Source: Xanthostigma xanthostigma (taxonomy: Eukaryota > Arthropoda > Insecta > Raphidioptera > Raphidiidae). Taken from it: 64,000 bases of DNA. Within the stretch, counting starts at the first letter, position 1. Each line of letters begins with the position of its first letter. The stretch lies in contig OY754467.1 of assembly GCA_963575645.1 (NCBI GenBank), forward strand, positions 9,114,001 to 9,178,000. Reading direction: 5' to 3'. Position numbers and translations under genes: made by a program. The notes under the pieces are model-generated. The model was not told the origin of the DNA, ran no database searches, and saw only the letters and a program-made list of their open reading frames with translations. Below are positions 10,894 to 21,359 of this stretch, piece after piece.

Positions 10894-11815
10894 TGTGACA
10901 TTATTGCCACAAGTTTAATATTATAATAATCTTAGTTCACTATTTTCATTTATTTTTACTAAACTTTACAAGCGCCAAAGTTCACCTTTTTGGCAAACAG
11001 AGTACGCCAGCAGCTACTGACCACGGTTTTGCACCTAGTCGGTATAATGCGAATTGTTATAGGCGTCTGTGATTCAATTGCTTTCTCCACAAAATATATG
11101 TGACGAGAAAACCTGACTGAATCTAGGTGGCGTGTTGTGAACAATGAGTGCTGTGTTTTTTTTTTTTGTTCAAAAAAGGTTGTTAGGGACGCGGAAAAAT
11201 AACAACTATTATGATTATGATATTTTCTGAAGAAAAAAAAAGTCAAGATCCGTTTTTTGTCCGTTCTGTAAAATTTAAGCCGTTTTCCTGGTTCTGTTTT
11301 CCTGTGTTTAATTAGTTAATAATTGTAAATAATAGGTCTGTATTTAGTAACTTGTTCTGTCGGTAAAAAAGGTCTGTATTTTGTTATTTTGGTCCGTCTG
11401 TAAAAATGGTCTGTATTTTGTTTCTGTTGTCCTGTCTGTAAAAATAATCTGTCTTGTCCGTGCAATCTATCCTAAGTAATATTTAATTGTAAATAATCTG
11501 GCCGATATTTTGTTAATCTATCTTAGTCTGAAACCATAACTGTTTCCATGTTTGTAATCTCTAAAAATATATTCGGTTAAATTGAAACAATTCATTTTTT
11601 CTTATTTATTTTATTTTACATTTAAAACGAATCACATAAAAGAGTCTCAGGCCGACTCACACATAATTAACATCAACAAAGAAAGGGCCCAGCACAACAA
11701 AAACATCGAGTCGCGCCTGGGTCTTAAGTGTGTTCCGTTTCTCCTTGCTTCCATTTCTTTCCTACAGGTTGTGCAAGTGGGATCCGTCTAGGCCGCCCGA
11801 ACGTACAACATTAAA
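10894..11815 (+). repeat. 3' LTR
   Basis: It matches the 5' LTR end to end (922 bp, constant offset 5224) with no difference noticed. It is followed directly by ATAT, the proposed target duplication. It would supply the polyadenylation end of the transcript. Confidence 0.93.
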
Positions 11816-11826
11816 ATATATACATA

Positions 11827-12347
11827 CTGTTGGATTTTTAAAAGAAGACCGGTCTATGGAATGTAGTCCTATGACCTTATTGCAGAAGAGCGCACATGTA
11901 TTTTATATTAATAAAAGGTAATGATCCTGGAACCGCTTCTATGCAATAAGGGAGTTCAGTCGACCAAACGATTCACAATTGTCGTATCGCGATAATTGTA
12001 CTATTGCCATAGCTGTACAACTATACAGCGACACTTGCTAACAGTACAAAAAAATCATACACCAGACAGTACATAGGTGTGCGTTCACGGACTAAGTTGA
12101 GGGGTGTTGTCTGAATATCATCAAAATGGAAAGTAAAAATGGAAAAACAGTTAGAAGTGGCGCTAGGGAGGTCATAGCGAATGTAATTAAAATGTGCGAG
12201 TTAGAGGCTCAAAATAATGCCTTAAAATTAAAAGCTATACATTGTTTGCATGCCTTGCTATGCGCCGTCTATGAATTCCGATAATTTGGGAACACATCAG
12301 CGACTTCTTGCCCTTTCCCCACCGGTCTTCTTTCGCCGATCGCACAG
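11827..12347 (+). mobile_element. Tc1/mariner-type non-autonomous element T1, copy 1
   Basis: It is bounded by TA on both sides, with ends CTGTTGGAT and ATCGCACAG that are weakly inverted. A clearer inverted pair, AAGAAGACCGGT / ACCGGTCTTCTT, lies just inside. A second copy of exactly 521 bp lies inverted at 52197-52717, also bounded by TA. It contains a 53-codon ORF. Confidence 0.75.
12126..12284 (+). CDS. short ORF like a transposase N-terminus
   Basis: It encodes 52 residues and starts at an ATG in a good context (AAAATGG). The part with SGAREVIANVIKMCELEA resembles the N-terminal DNA-binding start of Tc1/IS630-type insect transposases as I recall them. The tail after it (HCLHALLCAVYEFR) looks like a join across an internal deletion. 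The homologous frame in the copy at 52260-52418 is open over the same 53 codons. It could be a decayed remnant or a small DNA-binding product; no catalytic part remains. Confidence 0.45.
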   Translation: MESKNGKTVRSGAREVIANVIKMCELEAQNNALKLKAIHCLHALLCAVYEFR

Positions 12348-12883
12348 TACTTTCATATGCATTTAGTAAAAAGCTGTTATTTTGATATTACAGACACTTC
12401 AATTTTATTTATTTGTAGAACGAAATTTTAAAAAAGGAAAATTTGAAATAACTTTTTTTTACAGACGATCAGAACTTATCAATTATTGTTAAAATAATTA
12501 TAGATAGCGAACAATGAAAATATATATCAATACATTAATAAAATTCGATAAGATATAATTAGACAATTTGTTCTAAATAAAGTGCAATGTTTCTAATCGA
12601 AGTCTGCTAATCAAAGATTAATTAATTTTAATAATAATATAGAAAAATGACTGGATATTTTTTTATTCGAGAAAGTAAGATAAACGCTTAATCAACTCAT
12701 TGAGAATCCGTATATAACAATTGGATAATTTTGAAGCGATGAAATGAAATCAGATATCTACAATCCAAAGTGAAATTACTATCTAAAAATTTCCCACAGC
12801 TGTTTTAATAACAATTTTTTAAGACTTCTAGAATTGTTTGGATCTACTGCCAATTCTCACTTTCAATTTATTATTATTTTTAA
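12348..12883. other. unassigned AT-rich stretch
   Basis: The first ~60 bases (CATATGCATTTAGTAAAAAG...CAATTTTATTTATTTGTAGA) look like the 5' end of another lepidopteran Helitron family. The rest holds nothing I recognise. Confidence 0.35.
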
Positions 12884-13104
12884 TCTATAATGCTAATATA
12901 TAAATCTGAAGAGTTTGTTTGTTTGTTTGGTAGAACGCGCTAATCTCAGGAACTACTGGTTCGAATTGAAATTTTTTTTGTTGGATAGCCCATTTATCGA
13001 GAAGGGATAGGCTATATAATATCACGCTACAACCAATAGGAGCGGAGCATCAATGAAAAATGTAACTCAAAATTTGTCCGTCCAACGAAAACTTTTGAAC
13101 GGTA
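12884..13104 (+). mobile_element. Helitron (family Hb), 5' part only
   Basis: It starts A|TCTATAATGCTAATATATAA and carries the family landmarks GTTTGTTTGTTTG, GGAACTACTGGTTCGAATTG, TTGGATAGCCCATTTATCGA and CCAATAGGAGCGGAGCAT. The match breaks off after TTTTGAACGGTAA, so the 3' end is missing. Confidence 0.7.
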
Positions 13105-13776
13105 AATATTATGTTGCAAAGGATATTATATTGGAATAAGAATTGATAATTTGTGAAATCATCAAATTGTGAAATGTACATAGATGCTCGATAAGTCAGG
13201 TTATTAGGGTTTGGTGATGCAATGTGCAAGCTGTATTACCTATGCATTGCACTTCTTCGTAATAACTTCCATTGGATTGCTAACGTAAAATAGTAAAATG
13301 TCCTCGGCGCGTGGCCCACTTGGATGGTTTGATCGAATAATTAAATTAGAACCGAATGCGTGGTGGTCTAGCGGCGCAATGGGCAATTTAGTAATAAATG
13401 ATTGTGACGCAAATTTGTTTAGGTTTTGTATATACACACAGCGTAATCACACAATTTCCTGTGAGCTAAACAAATTATGCCCGTTCCGTAAAAACAAAAG
13501 ACCCACGCGTTAAACAATCACGAATCGTCTTATCTTACTGTAAATTCTATATACAAGTTCACAACTTTTCGTGAATGTATTCGACTCGGTGTAAAACAAG
13601 AGAATAGTAGACCTTCGGCAAAAGATTTGGTCGAGAGTTTTGCCGAAACTGAATGTTGAATTGTCCGAATTTTTGCATTTTCGACCCCCAAGCGATAGAG
13701 CTAAATGATTCCAAATTAGTGACAGTTTCTTCTCCCGAGATGAATACGAGCAATTACCGGTCACATATATAAACTA
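13105..13776. other. unassigned stretch
   Basis: Several short overlapping open frames lie on both strands (13240-13513), with no recognisable domain. No repeat terminus seen. Confidence 0.35.
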
Positions 13777-14109
13777 CTAGCGGTCCCGGGCGCAAAAGAA
13801 CGAATGGGGGGGAGGTACATGAGTACGTACGTTTATCTTAGTTTACCGAGATGAATGTTGTGTCCAAATTTCATGATGATCGGAGTTACCGTTCAAAAGT
13901 TTTTGTCGGACGGACAAATTTTGAGTTATATTTTGCAACATTTTTCATTGATGCTCGGCTCCTATTGGTCGTAGCGTGATATTATTTAGTCTATAGCCTT
14001 CCTCGATAAATAGGTTATCAAACAAAAAAAAAATGTTCCTGAGATTACCGCGTTCATCCACACAAACAAACAAGTAAACAAACTCTTCAGCTTTATATAT
14101 CAGTATAGA
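13777..14109 (-). mobile_element. complete short Helitron, family Hb
   Basis: On the minus strand it runs A|TCTATACTGATATATAAAGC to GGGACCGCTAG|T. The 3' hairpin is damaged in this copy (CACCCGGGTG is cut to GCGCCCGGGA). This is the simple form of the family, with no tRNA-like insert, and it shows the empty cargo site for comparison with 14673-15299. Confidence 0.8.
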
Positions 14110-14672
14110 TTAAAATCATAGCCCTTCATATTTCGTTGTCGGGTAATAAAAAATAAATAAAAGATAGTGTAACGCACCATAATTAAAAAATAGGTGTGCT
14201 GTCATTAAAAACTTCCTCGGACAGTCATTTATGTCTTATGGCGACTTTGAATGACTTGAATAGAGGCTCGACAACTCAGGTCGTTAACGTCTGTCCTCTG
14301 AATGAAGATATAATTGTGACGGTATTTTTTTTCTTTAATTGTCCGGTCGTAAGACGCATTGAATAGCGTTTTGTGGACGACGACTTCCCTAAGTCGACGC
14401 AGCGCCGCGTGTAGAAATAAAAAGAATATATCGTTATAAAATTGTTTTTTAGTGCTGCTGTATTTATAAGCGGACGGATATTGCTCCACTCACGATCTTC
14501 TAATTATTGTGATCTTTGTAATATCACGGCTGTCTGGGATTCTTTGTACATCTAATAAGCGCATGTCTACTATGTTATGATTGCAGAGTAATGTGTTAGT
14601 TCGGACCGTACAAACGTCTACTGGACAACACTACTAAAATGTTACTATTGCACTTACTATATGTATATAATA
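14110..14672. other. unassigned stretch
   Basis: No gene or repeat terminus recognised. Confidence 0.35.
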
Positions 14673-15299
14673 CTAGCGGTCCCGCCCGGTTTCACCCGGG
14701 TGCAAAAGAACGAATGGGGAAGGAAGGGACATGAGTACGCACATTCATCTTAGTTTATCGAGGTGAATGTTGTGTCCAAAATTCATAATGATGGGAGTTA
14801 GGCACCGTTCAAAAGTTTTTGTCGTTATAAAGCAGTATTTATACTTTTTTTAAGTAATTTTCTTTTATTAGTCGTAATAAAATTTTAAAAAATTGAAATG
14901 AAAGCCTTAGAAGAAAGCAATGTAGAAAATAAAAAAAATAAAAATATATTCGCCGACGTGGGGCTTGAACCCAAGACCCTGGCACTAAGAGTCTTACGCT
15001 CTACCGACTGAGCTATCTTGGCTTGTAAACGTGACGCGCTAATATTGCAATACTTTGTTAAGGCATTTCACCTGATAATATTTGTCGGACGGACTATTTT
15101 TGAGATACATCTTGCAACAGTTTTCATTGATGTTCCGCTCCAATTGGTCGTAGCGTGATATTATATAGGCTATAGCCATCCTTGATAAATGGGCTATCCA
15201 ACAAAAAAATTGTTTTTCAATTCGAACCAGTAGTTTCTGAGATTAGCGCGTTCAAACAAACAAACAAACAAATTCTCCATCTTTATATATTAGTATAGA
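14673..15299 (-). mobile_element. complete Helitron, family Hb, with tRNA-Lys-like cargo
   Basis: The minus-strand termini are A|TCTATACTAATATATAAAGA and CACCCGGGTGAAACCGGGCG...CTAG|T with an intact hairpin. Compared with 13777-14109 it carries about 255 extra bases at ~14822-15078, inserted between TTTTTGTC and TTTGTCGGACGG. The extra block contains a tRNA-Lys-like sequence on the same strand as the Helitron. Confidence 0.82.
14951..15022 (-). tRNA. tRNA-Lys(CTT)-like pseudogene inside Helitron
   Basis: 72 nt that align along their length to metazoan tRNA-Lys: A box TAGCTCAGTCGG, anticodon loop CTCTTAG (anticodon CTT), B box GGTTCAAGCC. The anticodon stem has several mismatches and the acceptor strands no longer pair (one base missing in the 3' strand), so it is unlikely to be a working tRNA. 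The internal Pol III promoter boxes are largely kept. Confidence 0.6.
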
Positions 15300-15312
15300 T
15301 ATATTGAATAAC

Positions 15313-15440
15313 ATACCGAGCGGTGTAGCGTAGTGGCGAGAGCACTAGACTCGCATTTACCGGGTGCGAATCCCGGCTGGGGCAGATATGGCTGGGACTT
15401 TTTCCTGCTGCCTCTCGTACGTAAACTGTTTACATCTTTT
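15313..15440 (+). repeat. tRNA-derived SINE (5' head and part of body)
   Basis: The A-box-like GTGTAGCGTAGTGGCGAGAG and B-box-like GGTGCGAATCCCGG form a tRNA-like head. It is followed by GGGGCAG, TGGCTGGGACTTTTTCCTGC and TGCCTCTCG. The same head and body occur on the minus strand at 39820-40172. Confidence 0.65.
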
Positions 15441-15711
15441 TTAATACACGTTATTAACTGGACACACCCTGTATACAAAAAAAAATCATACATTAGCTTG
15501 TAGTAATTTAATTCCAATTAAAGCAATATCGTTTGGCGCCAACAATAATAGCGTAATTAGGCTTTAAACAACAATTTTAAGCGATTTGTAAATACGTTTA
15601 ATTTTATATACGATATACAGGCTGTATGCAAAATTAGAATCAATGAAAAACCTCATACAATCGTGAAATTGTGAAGACAGGAGAGGGAGAGAGAGTATTT
15701 ATAAATTATAC

Positions 15712-15748
15712 AGTTTTGCACCCGGATGAAACCGGGACGGGCCGCTAG
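15712..15748 (+). mobile_element. Helitron 3' end fragment
   Basis: It has GCACCCGGATGAAACCGGGA and ends GCCGCTAG before T, with the CCCGG...CCGGG hairpin. I see no 5' end. Confidence 0.55.
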
Positions 15749-15759
15749 TATGTGTATAT

Positions 15760-16713
15760 CAGGCTTGGGCAAATGGCGGCCCGCGAGCCGGATCCTGCCC
15801 GCAGTAGATTTTTGTCCGGCCCGCGAAGCATTTTATAAATGATTATTAAGAGCGAAAATAGTTTGCCAATATAATTTGGCGCATAAAAAAATTGGTTGTC
15901 TGTAAAGTCGGTTTACGGACGATAGTTTTACGTGATAACGTATTCCGTAATACATAACCTAAACCTCCCAAAATTTGGTTTCAATCCGCTTATCCTTGGT
16001 GTCGGAATGATAAGAAATGTCAAAAGTGAAGTTTGCAACTTACAAAGTATTATGTTCTAATAATAATTACTTATTCCAATACTTAACTTAGAAGGCCTTG
16101 CATTTCACAATATACTAATGTCAAAAAATTGAATTAAACATTAGAAATGCAGCCGTTTTAATGTTAAGACAAGACATACGTTTGCTTCTAATTTCCATGT
16201 ACGGCAAACAAAGACAACCGACCGCGTCGCGCCATGCATTAGACAACATTGCATTTATACAGCTATTTTTCTATATAAATTTGTATAAAATATTTTTCTA
16301 TATAAATTTGTATAAAAAAACTGTTTAGGCAAATTCTGTTATACGAAATCTATGTAAAATGTTCTCCTCTTTCGTTTAAGACTGGTTTCAAACCGATCTG
16401 ATTTAAATTGAGCGAGAAATTAGCAAAAAGCGTCAGGCGGAACGTTACGCGTTATGCGTTATGCGTTACGCGTTACACTTTTTCGTACATGCAGCCGGTG
16501 TTTTATCAATTTATAATATTGGTGATTCATCAATTTATAAGACGTTATCACGTCAAAAATTTTTTAGAAAAATAGTAAATAGCAAGGGCCACAACAGACG
16601 ACAAAAGACCTTTTTGTTGAAAGGACCTTTTTTTTTGATCTCCAAATTTTTGGCCCACGGTTAAATTTTCATCAGCAATGTGGCCCGACGATCAAAAGAT
16701 TTGCCCGCCCCTG
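15760..16713. mobile_element. hAT-derived element with exact 8-bp TSD
   Basis: The termini are CAGGCTTGGGCAAA and TTTGCCCGCCCCTG. The flanks 15752-15759 and 16714-16721 are both GTGTATAT. Inside the ends are GGCGGCCCGCGAGCC and TGGCCCACGG, typical of a widespread animal hAT group. No transposase frame survives, and a U2 element sits inside. Confidence 0.85.
15886..16563 (+). repeat. unclassified family U2, copy nested in hAT
   Basis: It begins TTGGTTGTCTGTAAAGTCGG and ends with TTATAAGACGTTATCACGTC, as in the copies at 44320-44902 and, inverted, 46876-47441. In this copy a GCGTTA(C/T) hexamer is expanded near 16440-16470. Confidence 0.6.
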
Positions 16714-16721
16714 GTGTATAT

Positions 16722-17106
16722 GGACGGAACTCGCATTAGAAAGAAAAACACTTAGGATTTTTTCGGGAAACTGTAACCTGTGCCATTGTTTGGTGCAGAC
16801 TCATTTAATTCATTGTAATTTGTAAGTCAAGCTGTATATAAATTTTGATTACATATGCGCATTACATTTGTACGTGCAATTTTAAGATTGTATTATGAGT
16901 ATATTTCTCAGTATCAAATTCATTTTATACTGTTAAAGCCGCTGCATACTAGGCTGGTTTTGGCTCTAGAAACTGTTGGAATTTGAGCTGAATATAAAAA
17001 TACTGTTCTGCTTAATAAAACACACATGCCCACAAATTTGATGAACACGCCGTCATTCCCCGTCGAGTAAAAAAGGGTGATGTCCGTTGTTCGGACTTAT
17101 TTTTCA
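16722..17106. other. unassigned stretch
   Basis: Nothing recognisable on either strand. Confidence 0.35.
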
Positions 17107-17439
17107 TTAACGGTCCCGCCCGGTTTCACCCGGGTGCAAAAGAACGGGGGGAGGGAAATGAGTAAGCACATTCATCTTAGTTTACCGAGATGAATGTTGT
17201 GTCCAAATTTCATGATGATCGGAGTTACCGTTCAAAAGTTTTTGTCGGACGGACAAATTCTGAGTTACATTTTTCATTGATGCTCCGATCCTATTGGTCG
17301 TAGCGTGATATTATATAGCCTATAGCCTTCCTCGATAAATGGACTATTCAACAATTTTTTTTTCAATTCGAACCAGTAGTTCCTGAGATTAGCGCGCTCA
17401 ACCAAACAAACTCTTCAGCTTTATATATTAGTATATAGA
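17107..17439 (-). mobile_element. Helitron, family Hb, decayed 3' tetranucleotide
   Basis: It is full length compared with 13777-14109, with the CACCCGGGTGAAACCGGGCG hairpin intact. The terminal CTAG reads TTAA here. The 5' end is TCTATATACTAATATATAAA. There is no tRNA-like insert. Confidence 0.75.
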
Positions 17440-17446
17440 TAGAAGA

Positions 17447-17653
17447 TAAGGTACAAAAAAATATAAACAGAAAAAAATGATGAAAACTGAAAACTCGTTC
17501 TAGGAATCTTTAAAACTGTTCAATTACAGACTAAGGTACGATTTTATTTATTTGAATTAATTGAGATAACGTCTGTATAATTCATTAAAAAAACAACTCT
17601 CACAGTATGTGAATTTTGTAATCCATTACTATATTTACAGACACCGGACAAGT
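17447..17653 (+). repeat. repeat R205, copy 1
   Basis: About 205 bp (GATGAAAACTGAAAACTCG ... CATTACTATATTTACAGACA) are shared with 24053-24258 at high identity. It starts within a few bases of a Helitron 5' terminus, as the other copy does. No coding sequence. Confidence 0.6.
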
Positions 17654-17680
17654 ATACCATATTAATATTATATTATGTAA

Positions 17681-17731
17681 CCTATATTATAAACAAACTC
17701 TTCAGCTTTTATATATTAGTATAGAAGATTA
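17681..17731 (-). mobile_element. Helitron family Hb 5' end fragment
   Basis: AAACAAACTCTTCAGCTTTT...TTAGTATAGA is the reverse complement of the Hb 5' end (TCTATACTAATATATAAAAG). Confidence 0.5.
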
Positions 17732-18131
17732 ATTTAAATTCTTAGCTTTAGAATAATAAAAATATTGCAACTGGAATGTTTATTCGCAAAATGGAGCAAA
17801 TGGCAACATCTGTTGAATCATTATCATTAATTATTATATGTTGCTTTTTTATATAAACAAATGTCAGATGTTAAGCATGTGCTTTACATTACTTTATATT
17901 GTAAGTATAATCGGCTGGGGAGTTGCTCGTTGCCCCACGGGAAGGGGCAGGCTGTCCAGTTTGCGGGAGTATTGCGCGCGAATTATTTTTTTTACTGCTT
18001 ATCTTGACAGTTAAATAAATAACCGTCGCTTCAAATCGTATTATCTCCCACGTTCAAATATTAACATTACACATTGTCAGATTGCACACCAGTGACCTTG
18101 GATAGGTAAGCGTACACCGTTCAATAATGTA

Positions 18132-18499
18132 CAGTAGATCCTCTGTAAGTCGAACTTCAAAGGAGACGCCAAAAAATTCGAGTTATCAACTTATGAAGGA
18201 TTTCGACTTAGGCGGATTTTGTAAGCTTAAGATTCATTTTAATGTTCGAGTTAAAAAGGTTGTAAAATCAAACATTACAATGTTCGAGATACAGAGGTTC
18301 AATTTATATTTTTTCGAGTTATGGAGGGAAAATATGTACCGAAATGACTTGTATAGGGATTCATTGATTATTTCGACCTATAGAGGGTTGAGATTTCGAG
18401 TAATGGAGGTTTTTGGTTTGAAGGGCAAAGAACAAAACATTTTTTTCGAGTTTAGGAAGGTTTCGATTCATCGAGGTTCGACTTAAATAGGTTCTATTG
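18132..18499 (+). mobile_element. pogo-like MITE P2, complete
   Basis: The ends are TA|CAGTAGATCCTCTGTAAGTC and ATAGGTTCTATTG|TA, an inverted pair bounded by TA as in the pogo branch of Tc1/mariner. The body is a chain of TTCGAGTTATGGAGG-like units, which is why a 119-codon frame (18127-18486) happens to stay open. I do not read it as a gene. A truncated copy is at 42773. Confidence 0.7.
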
Positions 18500-18623
18500 T
18501 ACTATAGATGACTAGACTGATACCGTTTGGACGCAGTAGGGATATTTGCAAAGTGATCTAAAAAATAATTAAAAAAAAAAACAAATTCCGTGTATTTTAC
18601 AGTACACTCTACAAGTAATAATG

Positions 18624-18695
18624 ACGCCGACGGTCGGGATCGAACCTACGACCTTCACGAGGCAAGTATTCTACCTACAGCCGCTAACTTAACCG
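18624..18695 (-). repeat. tRNA-like sequence, probable SINE head
   Basis: On the minus strand it reads GGTTAAGTTAGCGGCTGTAG, GGTAGAATACTTGCCTC and then B-box-like GGTTCGATCCCGACC. The 3' half is tRNA-like, but the 5' half and acceptor stem do not fold, so a SINE head or tRNA pseudogene fits better than a tRNA. Confidence 0.45.
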
Positions 18696-18699
18696 TTTT

Positions 18700-19905
18700 T
18701 TTTAGTATACGATATACGTACATTGCGACACAATCGTTACATTTTCAGTCTTAAGAATCAATTTTGCCCTACCGTGACAAAAACAGTTTTCTGCGTACCT
18801 ACCTCAATCGAAAGAGCCTACTTTCGGCATCAATAGTAAGGCAGAAAGTCTAACATTTACTCCTTGGTGGGATTACACGCCCAAATGCGGAAAATTCATA
18901 GGTTCGGGCGGTCGTAAAGCAAAAACAACCAATCAACAGTTGTTGAGATGTCGTTTCCATAGCAACCCTATTACATTTTAGCTAATAGTCGCGAACAGCT
19001 GTCATTTGTGTATTTACGTATAAATTCAAAGCTTGCTTGGAATTTATCTGTGTTTTTATGTAATTAATTAATTAATGTATTTAATAAGCGTACTTACGAC
19101 CGAGGTATGAAGTAAAAATAGTATACACCACACTGGTCGAAGGTATGATAGCCTTGCCCTGCGCTTCATGATGCTCTTGGCTTCGCCTCAGGAGTCATGG
19201 CGCGCAGGGCAAGATATCACACTTTCAGCCCTTGTGGTTTCAAAAAAAAAGTAGTAGTCGGGAAACCTGGCGAAATGTTGAAAGAAAAACAGCTTCTGTT
19301 TTAAATATGAGATCTGACTTTTAGGCGATGCTGCAGATCTTTCTGAAGATTTAAACAGATCAACGAACGTCTTTCGCATCAGTATAAGACGTCTGCAGAT
19401 TTGTGATTTTAATTTGCCCGCACCCAGCTCCGGGGCCGCGCAGCTTCCGGTAACTGAACTCACGTCAGACCTTCGGGCTATTGCGCATACCTGAATGAAA
19501 ACAACACACACACGTTCTCTCTCTCACTCTCTCTTTCTCAGCTTGTCTCAGTCAGTCTGCTACAGTTGTTGAATTTTTAACCAGGAAACGGCTCATTTGT
19601 TTCGTGAGATTATTTTTTTGTTGTTGTTTTGAAGCAAACAAAAATACCTCGAATGTCGTTAGTAATATTATTTCTTAACATAGCTTTGACCCGTTCGATT
19701 AATGTTAGTTTTAAACAGAAATATTTTTAGTAATGATATCTACCAGACGACCTTATAAACTTAGTTAATTTTATAAATTTTATTTTAATTTTATTAATAT
19801 CGCACAGTATTACATAAAAAATAGGTATATTAACATTATTGGATATATCCCACTTGGCAAGCCATTGGGATAGGAGATTAAAACCAATACGATTGTTATC
19901 TTTGA
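18700..19905. other. unassigned stretch with one short hairpin
   Basis: No gene recognised. CTTGCCCTGCGC at 19153-19164 pairs perfectly with 19202-19213 across a 37-base loop. A CT-rich run lies at about 19515-19535. The minus-strand frame 19188-19511 has no recognisable domain. Confidence 0.35.
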
Positions 19906-20150
19906 CTGGAGGCCCGGTCCGGCTTCGCCCGAATTTGTAGGCTCCCACCATTTTTTCGCCGACTCACGTTGCAAAACTAGTCGCCACGAAAAGCGCTTTT
20001 ATTTTTACGCGATAGTACCTATATAATATATATCCATCCTGCAGGTCCATTTTATATATTGGTGAAAAATGTTTGAAATCGGATAAGTAGTTTCGGAGAT
20101 TACCTTCTACATCCAAACTTACAAACTTTACCTCTTTATAATATTTGTTT
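19906..20150 (-). mobile_element. Helitron fragment, family Hc
   Basis: The minus-strand 3' part has CGGGCGAAGCCGGACCGGGC, a Helitron-type hairpin. The far end has TATAAAGAGGTAAAGTTTG as in Helitron 5' ends. The block with CGAAAAGCGCTTTTATTTT recurs at 40172-40346. The terminal CTAG is not intact. Confidence 0.5.
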
Positions 20151-20786
20151 AATTAATATCTTACAGTCAATTGACTACAATGTTTAAAGATTAGTGACTA
20201 ATGTTGTTTTTTTCTTTTGTTTCAGGTAAGCATTCATCATGTTTTTTTTCATCTTGACCAGATGTTCGTAGTAATAAAGAGGAAGAAAGTGATCAACGGA
20301 GTCGGTCTGCTTAAGAAAATTTAAAGATTTGGTATAACAAACGATATCTTATATCAAAAATTAAATACCAAAAAAACATCATGACTATCGCAAAGTTAAA
20401 CAATATAATTGCCGAATAATGCAACAACACTTGGTAAGATATTTTGATATAGTGAGATATTAATGGAACTCTTTTCCAAATTAACGCTATGCCCCGAACG
20501 CAATTTTACCTTTGCACGGCAACAATTGCCAATTGGGTACTGTCCATTTTTTTTGACTGATTAATGAAATTAGATCAATGGGAAAAATAATGTATCCGTA
20601 TTTTTTTGATTTTAAAAAAATCAGTAAATAAGAAAGTTATAGTCAATTAAAAAATTGACCACCTATCGAACAAGGCGTTTCGTCATTTATCTGTACTCTA
20701 CGTACAAGCAATGAGTAGGCTAAGTAGGTACATGACGCTATCAATAATCAAAGTAAATTCGTTACTTAAGCTATTGAATTTTTATA
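20151..20786. other. unassigned stretch
   Basis: Nothing recognisable beyond AT-rich sequence. Confidence 0.35.
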
Positions 20787-21359
20787 CAGTATGTAATCAC
20801 GTAAGGTGCATATAGGGAAATTAACATTGGGAAAAAATGACTGGATCAGAGTGAGCCTTTAAATCTTGTTTTTCAATTTGACAGATAATATTCTTTTGCA
20901 AAATGAATGTGTATACTACCGAAGAAAATATTCAAATGATTACAACATAATCGGACTTTTTTTATTAATGGGACATTAAATTCCCAAAAATACTTAAATA
21001 TGGTGCGAGATCAAATATCTCCGCCTATTCGTGTTGAACCTAAAGACATTTGAGTCACTGATTTATCAACGCGCATACGTCTTACCAGTCAGACAATTTT
21101 TGAATGAAATGTTTCCAAACAGATGAAGTTGTTTTTTTGTTTTATTTTTGTACAAAAAAATTAAAATAATGATTTATAAGAGTTTTTTAATATTAAAAAG
21201 CCAAGTAAAATAAAAATAAATCAAAATAAAATATTAATCCTCAAGATTACCACGATAATTCAATAGAAATAACAATTAATGCAGTCATGGCTAACTCTGA
21301 TCCAAGTATTTTTTCCCAATGCTAATTTCCCTATGTGCACCTTACGCGTTTACATACTG
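20787..21359. mobile_element. Tc1/mariner-type MITE with long TIRs
   Basis: The inverted ends (TA|CAGTATGTAATCACGTAAGG and its partner ending CATACTG|TA) extend about 75 bp, including GGGAAATTAACATTGGGAAA and GGATCAGAGT. Both sides are bounded by TA. No transposase frame. Confidence 0.75.

Larger units (their letters stand above)
5670..11815 (+). mobile_element. complete Ty3/gypsy LTR retrotransposon
   Basis: A 6146-bp element: two LTRs at a constant offset of 5224 bp, primer-binding site, gag, pol in the order protease-RT-RNase H-integrase (the Ty3/gypsy order), and a purine tract before the 3' LTR. ATAT flanks both sides (5666-5669 and 11816-11819), a plausible 4-bp TSD, although the region is AT-rich. 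There is no envelope-like ORF between pol and the 3' LTR. It inserted 13 bp beyond MITE M1 and just short of the Tc1-type element at 11827. Lack of differences between the LTRs points to recent insertion. Confidence 0.93.

Noticed and set aside
18127-18486. 119-codon open frame
   Set aside because: It spans a pogo-like MITE made of repeated TTCGAGTTATGGAGG-like units; the homologous copy at 42773 does not keep the frame.
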